This document shows, one piece after another, positions 23,600-33,899 of a stretch of 52,841 bases of DNA. Each line of letters begins with the position of its first letter. The first letter of the stretch is position 1. The position numbers and the translations under genes were made by a program. Source of the DNA: Ophiocordyceps camponoti-saundersi (nom. inval.) (lineage: Eukaryota; Ascomycota; Sordariomycetes; Hypocreales; Ophiocordycipitaceae); contig PDHQ01000186.1 in assembly GCA_003339415.1 (NCBI GenBank), positions 1-52,841 of the forward strand, in the 5' to 3' direction. The notes beneath the pieces are model-generated. The model did no database searches. It saw only the letters and a list, made by a program, of their open reading frames with translations, and was not told the DNA's origin.

Positions 23600-24720
23600 T
23601 TAAGACGCTTAAATAATACGCCCCTACGATTTTTAGATAATTCCCTTTTAGCAATTTTCTATATTATTATTCGCTATTTATATTTCCTTTCTATACTCTT
23701 ACTTACGTTACCTTATAACTTTAGTAACGTACTATACTTTATCTTAGAACGTGCTTATTAGCTTTAGCTATCTTAATAAAGTTCGCTATAGTTCCGTTTA
23801 ATAATTTAGAAAACCCGCTCTTATTATAGGAATTCCTTATAATAATATAATTAGCGTATTAGTTCCTAAACGCCCTATATATAATAATATAATTATAAAA
23901 CGCTTAGGGCACCTTATTATTACGATAATAGTAGTATTAATTAACTACCTCCTTATAACTAGCTATTATAATACCTTATATTTAGTCGCACTACCTAAAG
24001 AGGCGAGTAATATATATCTAATCTATATTATTCGGGTTATTAATAATTACCGTAAGAGTTATATTTTTTTTTAGCGGCATAGCTATTACTTAGCTCTCCT
24101 AGTCCTATTTTACCTTATTATTTCCCGCTTTTCCGAAACGAATTTCTCCTAGATTTACGTTTATTATATAATACTTAAGTTTCTCGGCGGAATTTGCCGA
24201 TATCGTTCCTAGCGTATAGTAAAGCTTCCTATTATATACGCTCTTCGTAATCTACCCGAACGGGGATCCTAGGAAATTTACCGCTATATAAGTCTTAGAC
24301 GATAATATTTCGCGATCTCGATATAATAATAACCTTCGAGAAATTATAAAATACTTAAAAAGCGTGCGCGAGGGAAAAAATACTAAATATTACCCGTTTC
24401 TAATAATAAATAAAGTAAACTTAACGGAGAGAGGATTTTTTTCTACGCTATATAACTAATTTCTATATTTTATATATATACGGCTTCGATTACTAAGTTA
24501 TTATATATTTATTCCCTTACTATATCTATAAGTTATAATCTTTTCCCTCTAAATACCTCTTTTATTATTTTACGAGTATTTTTATCTTTTACGCCCGATT
24601 CTATATATTATTTTTATAGCTATATTACTTTAGATAGACTTCGCTACCTACTTACGTGCTTTTCTTTACTAACTAATTAAAACCTAGGATTATAATACCT
24701 ACGCGTTACGAGAATACTAT
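23600..24720 (+). repeat. Dispersed repeat D, copy 1
   Basis: This is the first of three direct copies of a ~1-kb sequence. Shared blocks include AATTCCTTATAATAATATAA, ATAACTAGCTATTATAATAC, TTATATTTAGTCGCACTACC (TTAGTTAGATATCC in copy 3), AATAAATAAAGTAAACTTAA, GAGAGAGGATTTTTT, CCCTCTAAATACCTC, ACTTACGTGCTTTC and AAAACCTAGGATTA. It directly follows the RRP5 fragment. It is probably part of a transposable element. I could not settle the coding strand. Confidence 0.75.
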
Positions 24721-25019
24721 AAGTAGAAGTATATAGAAATAATATAGTATCTTAAGTCTTATCTAAAAATATAGTAGAGAACGGTATAGTTTTTATAAGT
24801 AGCGAGTATAAATAATAACGCTATAATCTTACCGCTTAGCTATATACCTTAAACTATTTTATAGCGATCGTTTCCTTTTTAGGATTTTTAGTTATTACTT
24901 ATAAAACTAATACTTACTTTTAAGCTATAAAGGAAGCACCTTTTAATTTATATATATATAATACTTTCTAAGTATATTATACTTATATAATAATAACGAT
25001 TAAGGTACGTATTATTATT

Positions 25020-25180
25020 ATAATTTTATTATAAGGTAATAGTAGCACTAATAAAAGTGTTAATATTCCTAATATTATAACTAGGATAATAACTCTGCTA
25101 GGTTTATATCGCTAAATTAAGCCCTTAAAAAGGGCTAGCAGCGCTAACTAAGTAAGAGGGATACCTATAAGGTAGGTTAT
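25020..25180 (+). repeat. Dispersed repeat R3, copy C
   Basis: This is the third copy of R3: CTCTGCTAGGTTTATATCGC, AGCAGCGCTAACTAAGTAAG, AGGGATACCTATAAGGTAGG. It lies between copies 1 and 2 of repeat D, about 20 kb from the other two R3 copies. Confidence 0.75.
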
Positions 25181-25579
25181 ATAATAGATTCCCCTCTAAA
25201 CTACTATATAATAAGCGATAAAAAACCTATAATAATCGCTATTAATAGATAAGTTTATAACGCCTTATCTTCTAATACCGAATATAACTCCTTATAAAAG
25301 TAAAGATATAGCGCGCCCGTAGTTAAAAAGAAATATACTTTATTAAATAGTTAGATAAGTTAATAAATATAACCGAGTCCTGCTAACCGTATAATAAGCC
25401 TCCTTACTAGTTAAATATATAGCTTTTATATACTAATCGAAACGCTAAATAACGATACTTAAAATATTATCTTAATACCCTAACTATCTTTTTTACTTAC
25501 TTAGAGACCTAGCGTATAAAAAGCTAAACTTTTAGAGAGATTTTTAATATATACCTTATAATATAATCTAAGAGTATCG
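25181..25579. other. No recognisable gene
   Basis: This is RIP-mutated AT-rich DNA between R3 copy C and repeat D copy 2. No repeat or reading frame could be followed. Confidence 0.45.
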
Positions 25580-26760
25580 TGCGCGGTAATTTAGTAATAA
25601 AACGCGTCCTTACTTAGCTTATTTAATACTTATAAATAGTATATTTTTAAGATTCTTAGAAGATTCCCTTTTAGGCACTTTTCTTATTATAACTTATTAT
25701 TTATATTCTTTTAGTATACTCCCCCTTTCGCTACCTTATAACCTTAAGCACTTATAATATATCTTACTAGGACGCGGCTAGCTACTCTAAGCCCTTATTC
25801 GATATCTAAATAGTTCTTTTTAAGTAATTTAGCGATTTACCTTTATTCCTAATATATAAAGTTCTTATAATAATATAATTAGTATATTAATCTTTAAACT
25901 CCCTTATAACCTTAATATAATTTATAAATACTTAGTGTATACTTTTATTATTATATCTATAATATCGTTTAACTATTTTTCTATAACTAGCTACTATAAT
26001 CCCCTATATTTAGTTAGGTATCTTAAGAATATTAATAATATATCTCTTATTTATATTATTTTAATTATTAAAAAGTATAGTAATATTTAAGTTCCTCTTT
26101 ATAGGTAAGGCTATTACCCTCTCCTTACTATTTTATTTTTTCTTAATATCTTTCGCTTTCCCCGAATAACTATTTAATAAACTTATATTTATCGCACGAT
26201 ACTTAAGCCTTGTAGCAGAGTCTGCTAATATCGTTTCTAAGCTATAGAAGATCTCCTCCTCCCTAACGGTTTTCTTAATCCTCCTAAATAGCGATCCCGG
26301 GAAATCTACGTCCGCGGGAGTCTACTACGCGGATATTTTACGATTTCGAGGAAAGGATAACCCTTAGGATATAGAAGAATACCTAAAAGGCGGCCGCGAG
26401 AATAGAAAACTAAAGATTTTACCCTCTCCTTACGATAAATAGAGTAAAGTTAATAATAAGAGTATTTTTCGGGCTATATAATAAATCTTAATATTTTATA
26501 AGATTTAGAAGAAAACGTAAATTACTACCGCGAGAAAAGAAACGAAAATTTTAATATTTTTATAATAGTAAATAAAGTAAACTTAATAAGAGAGGATTCC
26601 TTACGTAATATAATAAATATCCTAATTTTTATACGTTTATATTTTAAATTACTAATTTCTTATACTTTTATTCCTTTTTTAACTTTTAAAATTACGATTC
26701 TTTCCTTCTAAACGCTTTTCTTATATTTTTCTACTATTTTCTATTTACGCTAAAAGAATT
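25580..26760 (+). repeat. Dispersed repeat D, copy 2
   Basis: It aligns with D copy 1 (AGTTCTTATAATAATATAA, ATAACTAGCTACTATAATCC, TATTTAGTTAGGTATC, AGTAAATAAAGTAAACTTAA, TAAGAGAGGATTCC, CTTTCCTTCTAAACGC). Unlike copies 1 and 3, it continues to the right into the inverted-repeat arm at 26630-27425, so the full element here may be about 1.85 kb. The section 26290-26420 (GATCCCGGGAAATCTACG, AAGGCGGCCGCGAG) is GC-rich and less mutated. Confidence 0.72.
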
Positions 26761-27425
26761 TATATAATAATTCTCTAAACTACTTACTTAAAATATACTT
26801 CGGTACCTTCTTATATTTAACCTAAACTAACTAATTAGCTTTTAAAACTAGTAGACTTATTACCGATAGTTTAACTAATAAGCTTATTAGATTACTATAC
26901 CGGTAGTATATACTACCGGTACGTACCTGCTATTCGATTTTTCGAGTTTTTTTTTTAATATTATATTATTTTTCTTCCCTTTCTCTTATAGCTTTAGTGT
27001 TTTTTCCTCGGCTTTCTGCCTCTTTTTTAGCACTAATAGTTTCTCCTTTTTTAAGTCTAGTTTTCCCTATCCCCGGAGGGTATATATTAGGGGTAATAAA
27101 GAGGGTACTAAGGGCGTATATACGATATATAGAAGTATAGTTTACTATAAGGGTTAGATTATATACCTCCGGAGGGTTAAACGATTCTCCTTTATATATT
27201 AACCCCTATTCCTAGTACCTTTATTCCTATATTTCCCCTCTTATTTTAGGTACGCTAGCCTTATACTAAGATACCTATACTTAGAAGGTATATATATTAG
27301 GGATTAGCTTAACTTAGGTAAGTAGACGGAATATAGTTTTATTTATCTATTAAGTTTATATCTTAATATTTCTTCTATCCGCGCTATCTAGTATACCCGA
27401 TAAATACTTATAGATAGTATATATA
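26630..27425 (+). repeat. Left arm of a ~790-bp inverted repeat
   Basis: This segment is the reverse complement of 30400-31180, apart from point changes and small gaps. Matching blocks include GCACTAATAGTTTCT, AAACGATTCTCCTTTATAT, TTAACCCCTATTCCTAGTAC, TTATACTAAGATACCTATAC, TTAGAAGGTATATATA and TAGTTTTATTTATCTAT. The minus strand (and the plus strand of the right arm) reads as a Lys/Glu-rich charged peptide, which could be the tail of a transposase. That is only a guess. Confidence 0.8.
26898..26921. repeat. 24-bp perfect palindrome in left arm
   Basis: TACCGGTAGTAT followed by its exact reverse complement. The matching place in the right arm (30893-30912) carries a 20-bp perfect palindrome, CCGATAGTAT plus reverse complement. 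The two copies differ at symmetrical positions, so pairing is kept. It may be a hairpin end or protein-binding site of the element. Confidence 0.85.
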
Positions 27426-27689
27426 TAGGCAGCTACCTAGCAAGCACTTATATAACCTAGCTAGCGGGCCCCTTCTTCTTCCCCCGTAGCTACGTAGCCT
27501 AAGCTTAGCCTCCTTATTATTATACTTATATATATATATTTTGCTTCTTTATTACCTTATTATAGTAATAGTCTCCTTATAAAAGCTATTATAGTATACT
27601 TTTACTATTTAAGACTCTTTATTTTTAGTAACTTCTTTTATTATTATATTTTATTAATATTTATTTTCTATACCCCTCCTTACGCGCCG

Positions 27690-28590
27690 TTATAATTTTA
27701 GCTATTTATTATATATCCTACTAGGACGCGTTTAGTGCTTCTAAGCCTCTAAATAGATATCGAAACCGTTCCCTTTTAAGGAATTAGAGGACTCTAATAC
27801 GCTTTTATAGCACGGATTTCTTATAACGATATAATTAGTATATCGATCTCTAAAGGCCCTAGTAACTTTAATATATTTATAAAACGGCCGGGGTATACTC
27901 TTATCTTTATATTCCCCGTATAGATTAACTATATTTCTACGACTAGCTATTATAATCCCTTATATTTAGTTAGATATCCTAAGAAGGCGAGTAATTCGTC
28001 TCTAATCCGTAATATCCGGGTTATTAAGAGCTAGGTAAATAGTCACGGCTCTCTTCGACTCTTTAGCTATAACCCTCTCCTTATTATCTTATTTTATCTT
28101 ATTACGCCGTTTCTTACGATAAATAAAAAGAAGTTAACGAAGGGATAATTTTTTTAGGCGGCGCGATAAATCTCGATAACCCTTAGTACGTAGAAGAATA
28201 TAAGAATCCTAATTACGAAGAAAAAAAACGAAGATTCTACGCCTTTATAACGATAATAAATAAAGTTAAGTTAATAAGAGAGGATTTTTTTACGTAGCGC
28301 GATAAATCTCCTAAATTTATATATTTACGCTTCGAATTACTAATCTACGCCGCCTTTATTCTTTTACTAATATCTAAAAGTTACGTTTTCTTACCCCTAA
28401 ATACCTCCTCTACTATTTTTCTAGTATTTCTATCCTTAACCCTTAATTCTATATACCTTTTTTATAGCTTTATTATTTTAAATAAACTTTAGTACTTACT
28501 TACGTGCTTTCTTCTATTAATTAATAAAAACCTAGGATTACGATACCTTTCTTTATTAGCTACCTAATTAGATTACTCCTATAATTTAAT
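27690..28590 (+). repeat. Dispersed repeat D, copy 3
   Basis: This is the third direct copy, sharing TATCCTACTAGGACGCG with copy 2, then GATTTCTTATAACGATATAA, CGACTAGCTATTATAATCCC, TATTTAGTTAGATATCC, TAAGAGAGGATTTTTTTACG, TACCCCTAAATACCTCC, ACTTACGTGCTTTC and AAAACCTAGGATTACG. It begins about 265 bp after the end of the inverted-repeat arm. Confidence 0.75.
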
Positions 28591-29737
28591 TACCCTATAG
28601 TCTATACCTTAACCGGCTATAGCTTAAAACTAGTTAGCCCGTTTATATAGCCTAACAGTTTAATTTAAAAGTGCTACTAAAGCTATATATCGTATTATCG
28701 TAATAAAGTTATTAGTAAAATAAAGTACCTCTCTTAATATTACCTACTTACTAAGTAATATATATAAATATATATATATATATATATTATATTAGCTAAT
28801 AGCTTCCTACCTAGCTATTATTATAATAGTATAGTTTTTATATAGCGCTTAGGTTAGGTTTAGTATCTTAAATAGCTAGCTATTTTCCTTATAAGCCGTA
28901 GCCTTATACTAGACCTAGCTATTTCGAGTATATATAGTAACTCGCGCTTATATATCGAATATTAATAAGGAAGAGAAAAAATTAAATTATAATAATAATA
29001 ATATCGTATTTAAATTATTACTTTATACTTTATCTTTTAATCTAATCGTAGGAAAAGATATAAAGATAGCTAGTTAAACTAATAGATAAAAAAAACCCTC
29101 TCCTTACTTATCTCTTATACTATATATATATATTAAAAAAAAAGCTTCGTTTAATTTATTATCTTATCTATTATTTAACTATATAAATAGCTATTATTAC
29201 CTTACTTTTACTATTTTAATCTCCCCCCCTTATATATAAATCTTATAAGCTTATCCCTCCTTACCCCTAATATCTAACTCTATAATAACGCTAGTAAGTA
29301 AATAAAAAAGACCTTTCTCCCTTAAGCCTTATTTACTTTATCTCCGTCGCTTTTACTAAATATAAGACCTTCGTTTTCTTACTTACGCTATATAGATTCC
29401 CCTCCCCTTTTATAAGTAAAAGCTATTTTACTTATATAAAGCCCCCCCCTCTATTTTTATACTAAGAGTATAATTAGTCCTTTACCTTTAAGGCTACCTT
29501 ACCCTTACCCTTATATTAACCCGTAGCTTTTATCCGGGCTTTTATCTTAGTTATTATTTTCGCCTATATCTTCCTTCGCTTTTAGCCCTTCGCCTCCTTC
29601 TCTACCTTTTCTTTCCCTACTTTCCCTTATTCGACTTTATCGGCGGCGTAAAAAGCTTTTCGAACTCGGTATCGTTTATTATCTCCGGTATATAGCTATT
29701 ATCCTATAAAATATATTAATCTACCTATCTTTTCGCA
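28591..29737. other. No recognisable gene
   Basis: This is RIP-mutated DNA with (TA)n runs near 28755-28785 and short C/G runs (29222-29228, 29441-29447). Pyrimidine-rich stretches at 29320-29650 contain CCTT/TTCG-rich tracts like those in coding relics. I could not follow a frame. Confidence 0.45.
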
Positions 29738-30352
29738 CTTTAGCGGGGGAAGAATAATACCTTAAATAAGCGTAGTAAATATCTAAGGGGCGTAATTTCT
29801 TAAGTAACTAATATTTTTAACTAATATAAAAGGGGGTCTCTAGCTATAAGGGTTAAGCTAAATAGTAATTTTCTATAAGGAAAATAATAAGAAGTTAATA
29901 TTCTATATAAAGACCTAAAAAATAAAAAAGATAGAGTTTAGGATTATTTAATTAATATATTAAGACTTCGAAAAAAATACTTAAATTAGTAATTCGTAGT
30001 AAAAAAGCGTAAAGTTTAAAATAAAGTTATATTTCTATTTAATAGAGTTTTTACTATAAGTCCTCTCTAAAACTTAATTTATAATATATAACTTTTTAGA
30101 TAGCTATAAAGATAAGGTTAAGGCTTAATTACTTACTTAATTTCTTCCTCTTTCGAGGGAGATTAATCTATATTATATACTTAGTAATAACCCTTATCTA
30201 ATATCGTTTACCTCTTATATCCTAATCCTTAAATACCCTTAGGAAAAGAAAAAAGTTTAGAAACTATTTTAACCTTATATAAGCCCCTAATAATTCCCTA
30301 GCTAAGGTATATACTCGTTTTTCTTTAGCTATATTTACTACCGCCGCTAAAG
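29738..30352 (+). mobile_element. MITE family M, copy 5 (full length)
   Basis: It starts CTTTAGCGGGGGAAGAA and ends TACTACCGCCGCTAAAG, about 615 bp, with both TIRs clear. The flanking bases are GCA on the left and CAC on the right, which could extend the TIR (GCAC/GTGC) if they belong to the element. It lies about 50 bp from the inner end of the right inverted-repeat arm. Confidence 0.9.
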
Positions 30353-30399
30353 CACCTTTATCGATAAAATATAAGACTCTTCTTCCGTATCTCGGGCTA

Positions 30400-31180
30400 G
30401 GATATATATATATAAGTATTAGGCAAAGCCGATAGCGTAGATAGAAGGAATAAAGTAAGATATTAACTCGATAGATAAATAAAACTATATTCTATCTACT
30501 TAGGTTAGGCTAATCCCGAGTATATATACCTTCTAAGTATAGGTACCTTAGTATAAGGCTAGCTTACCTAAAATTAAGGGGGAAATATAGGACTAGAAGT
30601 ACTAAGACTAGGGGTTAATATATAAAAGGGAATCGTTTAACCCTCTAAAAGTATATAGTCTAACTTTTACGGTAAACTATACTTCTATATATTATACGCC
30701 CCCGTACTTACTTCCCTACCCTTAATATACCCCCTCTAGGGCTAAGAAAAATAGGCCCGGAAAGGAAGAAACTATTAGTGCTAAAAAAGAAGTAGAAAAG
30801 CCTCGGAAAAAATATACTAAAGCCTAAAAATAGAGGAAGGAAAAAATAGCCGTAAAAGTATAAAAATCGAATATTTCGAAAGAGGGTACGTACCGATAGT
30901 ATATACTATCGGCTAGTAATCCGGTAACCTTATTAGTTAGATTATCGATAATAGGTGCGGTAATCTCGAAAGCTAATTAGTTAGCCGAGGACGCACGTAA
31001 GAAGGTATCGAAATATATATAAAGTAAGCGTTCTAAGGAGCGTTATAAATAGTCTTTAGCGTAGATAATAAACTATAGAAAAATATAGGAAAAGCGTCTA
31101 AAAGGAAAGTATTATAATTTTAAAAAATAGAAAGGAAATAATAGCGTTATAAATTAGTAGACCGGGGCCCGCTTATAAAT
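30400..31180 (-). repeat. Right arm of a ~790-bp inverted repeat
   Basis: This is the reverse complement of 26630-27425. On the plus strand it carries AAACTATTAGTGCTAAAAAA and, in one frame, a charged peptide with AKKEVEKPRKKYTKA. The homology may extend beyond 31180 toward about 31330 (GTAAATAAAGT-like block), so this arm is probably an inverted copy of the longer D copy 2 element. Confidence 0.78.
30893..30912. repeat. 20-bp perfect palindrome in right arm
   Basis: CCGATAGTAT followed by its exact reverse complement. It is the counterpart of the palindrome at 26898-26921, with symmetrical base differences. Confidence 0.85.
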
Positions 31181-31199
31181 AGAAATAAAAAATTCGGCG

Positions 31200-31945
31200 C
31201 GTATAGGAAAATTCTACTATCTTTAACTTTATTTACCCCGTTATTTTAAACCCGAAAAATCGTTTTTCTTTTAGCCTTTACCGTATAGTTCGTTATTCTT
31301 ATATTCCGAGAAAATATTATAATAAAGGTGCACTATCTTAAGCCGGGTAATAAGGTTATTAAGTTCCTAAAATCGCTATTTAGCGCTATTACTATTCGTA
31401 AGAGAAATAATCGAAAGATATTTTATACTCTTAGAATAAGAGACCTTAAATTATTTAGGAGACTTTAATATCTTACTACCGATATAAGTAAATTTAGTAA
31501 AATAAGAAAAGAATAGGAATAACTATTATTAGGATACGGAAGCGCGCGTAGCAGCTATGCCGCCGCTTAGGAACTTAATTATCTCGATCGCGTATAATCC
31601 CGCTTATATTACTTATTAGCGTTAGATTATATCGCTCTTACGCTTCCCTAACTAGCTATAAGGAATTCTTATAATAAGCTAAGGCGAGATTATTCGTTCT
31701 TACGCTAAATACGAGGACTTAACTCTTCCGCTCGCTATTTATTACTATATTAAGGTCCTAAGCGTTTTCGGCGGTTATTATACTAACTATATTATTATAA
31801 AGCGCCCTTATAATTACCTAACTAGTTCGTTATTAAGAGGCTTAAGTTCCGACGGTATTATTACGAATTTATAAGCGGTTTTATATTATACTAGCCTTAA
31901 CTTAGCTTATTAAGTTAGTAGCTTTAGTATATTCCCTTATATATA
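31200..31945 (+). pseudogene. RIP-ruined coding relic, unidentified
   Basis: In the frame starting at 31201 a protein-like reading can be followed for about 245 codons. Pieces are IFNFIYPVILNPKNRFSFSL (31219-31278), IGITIIRIRKRA (near 31516-31551), LSRSRIIPLILLISVRLYRS (near 31580-31640) and a hydrophobic C-terminal part. TAA/TAG occur at presumed Gln/Trp sites. The frame partly overlaps the outer part of the right inverted-repeat arm, so it may belong to that element. No family was recognised. Confidence 0.45.
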
Positions 31946-32159
31946 GATAGTATAAGGGTATAGGGAGATAAGAAAAAGAGGAAAGGAAAGGGGAAATAAT
32001 CGTATATATCCTTAATATTATAGTAATTTATTATAGTTTCCTTAAAGTAAAAAGCATAACGTAAAGAAACGTAGTAAAAAATATAGGAAAGAAAGAGTCT
32101 ATAATAAAGGAAAGAAATAGAAGAAAAGAAAAGGAAGTTAGTAAGGTAAAGGTAAAACC

Positions 32160-32825
32160 CTAATACGCTTACGGAAAAGAAGTAAAGCCTCGGCAGGCAG
32201 GGCTTTTATAAAGCTATCCGCAGGGTTATCTACGGAGGCGATCTAGCGGATTTTAAGGCGTTTATCTTATACCTCTTATTATAACTAATAATTATAAATA
32301 TTAATATATTAGAGGTTTATTTAAAGTTTCGTAAGAGGTTTAGTTAGGAGTATAATTATACGCTAATTATTATAGTAAAATATCGAGATACCCGTTATTT
32401 AGATACCGAGTTTTTTAATTAAGCGGGATAGGGCCTATTATTCCTTAGCGGCCTTAGAAAAGGCTAGGAGTTCCCTTTCCGTAAAGGAGGTTATAATAGT
32501 TATTTACTTTATAGCTTTCTAATTAAAAGTACTACTATCTTAAAGTTAGAAATAATAACCCTAAGATAATTTACAAGTATCCGGATAATTAGTATAAGAA
32601 GAATTTAATAAGTAGATAGCCGTATAAGTTCTAAGACCGAAGGAGAGGGCGTAGTTAGCCGTATCGAAAAGATAGGCTAAGTAACGCTTAATTTTATAGA
32701 AATAACGCGGCTCTAGGTTTAAGCGTAACCTCGTAAGCTTACTAACCGTATACGCGATATCTAGTTAAGTATAAATAGCGACGTAAAGAGCACTGCTTAT
32801 TATTAAAAGATAGTATTTTAACGTA
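32160..32825 (+). pseudogene. RIP-ruined coding relic, ~220 codons, unidentified
   Basis: The frame congruent to 2 modulo 3 reads well: SLGRQGFYKAIRRVIYGGDL (near 32193-32252), ADFKAFILYLL, EVYLKFRKRFS, IIIVKYRDTRYLDTEFFN (near 32366-32420), FPFRKGGYNSYLLYSFLIKS and SKTEGEGVVSRIEKIG. It is charged and looks like a globular protein. A purine-rich tract (31950-32150, many GAAAGGAAA runs) precedes it. The start is unknown, and the frame fades near 32820. I do not recognise the family. Confidence 0.55.
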
Positions 32826-33600
32826 AAACCGCTCCCTTATAACTTATCTAATAAGGATTTCTAACTATTATAAGCTCGATATTTTATATTAAAAAATACT
32901 AAAAGATATTATCCGGCATTTTCGTAACTTAAACGATCTCCCTCCCTCCTCTTATATATAATTATCGTCCTATTTTACTCCCTAACTTACTAATTAATAC
33001 GTTTCTTTTACTAGTCTAGCTTTATAATATAAGTTATTAAACGGCCTCTTAATACTTAAGATTCGTGGCGCCCTTTTACCTAGGTATATTCGTCCCACTC
33101 TTACCTCTCCGTACGTCTATCTATATAGCTATCTATAGCTATTCCTATCGTATATATATATAGGAAATAAAACTAAGGAATAATAAAAGTAGGAAATAGT
33201 AATACCTTTATAAGGATTTATTATAAATAAACTATATAACTTATAAGTCTTATATAATAAGTAAAATCTATAAGGTATTTTTAGTATAATGTTTACGATA
33301 CCCTAATATATATAAGTATATACTAATATTAGTTATTTTATCTTATACGGTTTAAGTTATAGCTAAAAAATAAAGCGTAAGGATTATAAAAAAAAACTAA
33401 ATATATAACGGTATACCTATATTATCCCCTAAGTTTAATATTACCGTACTACCTTATAAAAGATATAATATCCTAAACTACTTATATTCTTTCTATTAAC
33501 CTTAAGCTTTTAAATATATCCTAAGAACCTATAATATTATAATAACGCTCGAGTAACTTAATTACTATATCTCGCCGCAAAGCTTCCTCCCCTAGGCACT
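32826..33600. other. No recognisable gene
   Basis: This is RIP-mutated DNA. Around 33061-33100 (ATTCGTGGCGCCC, TATTCGTCCCACTC) a few CA/TG outside GCA/TGC context survive. The segment could be an element terminus or promoter-like leader of the relic that follows, but no paired copy was found in the window. Confidence 0.4.
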
Positions 33601-33899
33601 AACTTAGTAAGTAATACCGAAATCGATAATTCGATAACTAACCGTATAAAGAAATAACCTAATCCCTCGCTACTTAAGATAAATATTTTAACGATATTAT
33701 AAGTATATTTTAAGACGCTAAAAAATACTATATACTTATAGCTAAGATCCTTATAAGAGTTTTAAAGATAGATTAGATAATCTCGAAAAATAGAATACTT
33801 AATAAGAAATATATTAACTAACTTTACGAAGCGTTTTATTAAGGAGCCTTACGACGAAATATAGTTAAAAACTATATTACTATCCTTTTCTCTTTTAAC

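Noticed and set aside
30760..31150. Charged Lys/Glu-rich peptide as a Fot1/Pogo transposase tail
   Set aside because: The composition fits, but no DDE catalytic motif or helix-turn-helix was located and the termini are unknown. It is kept only as a remark.
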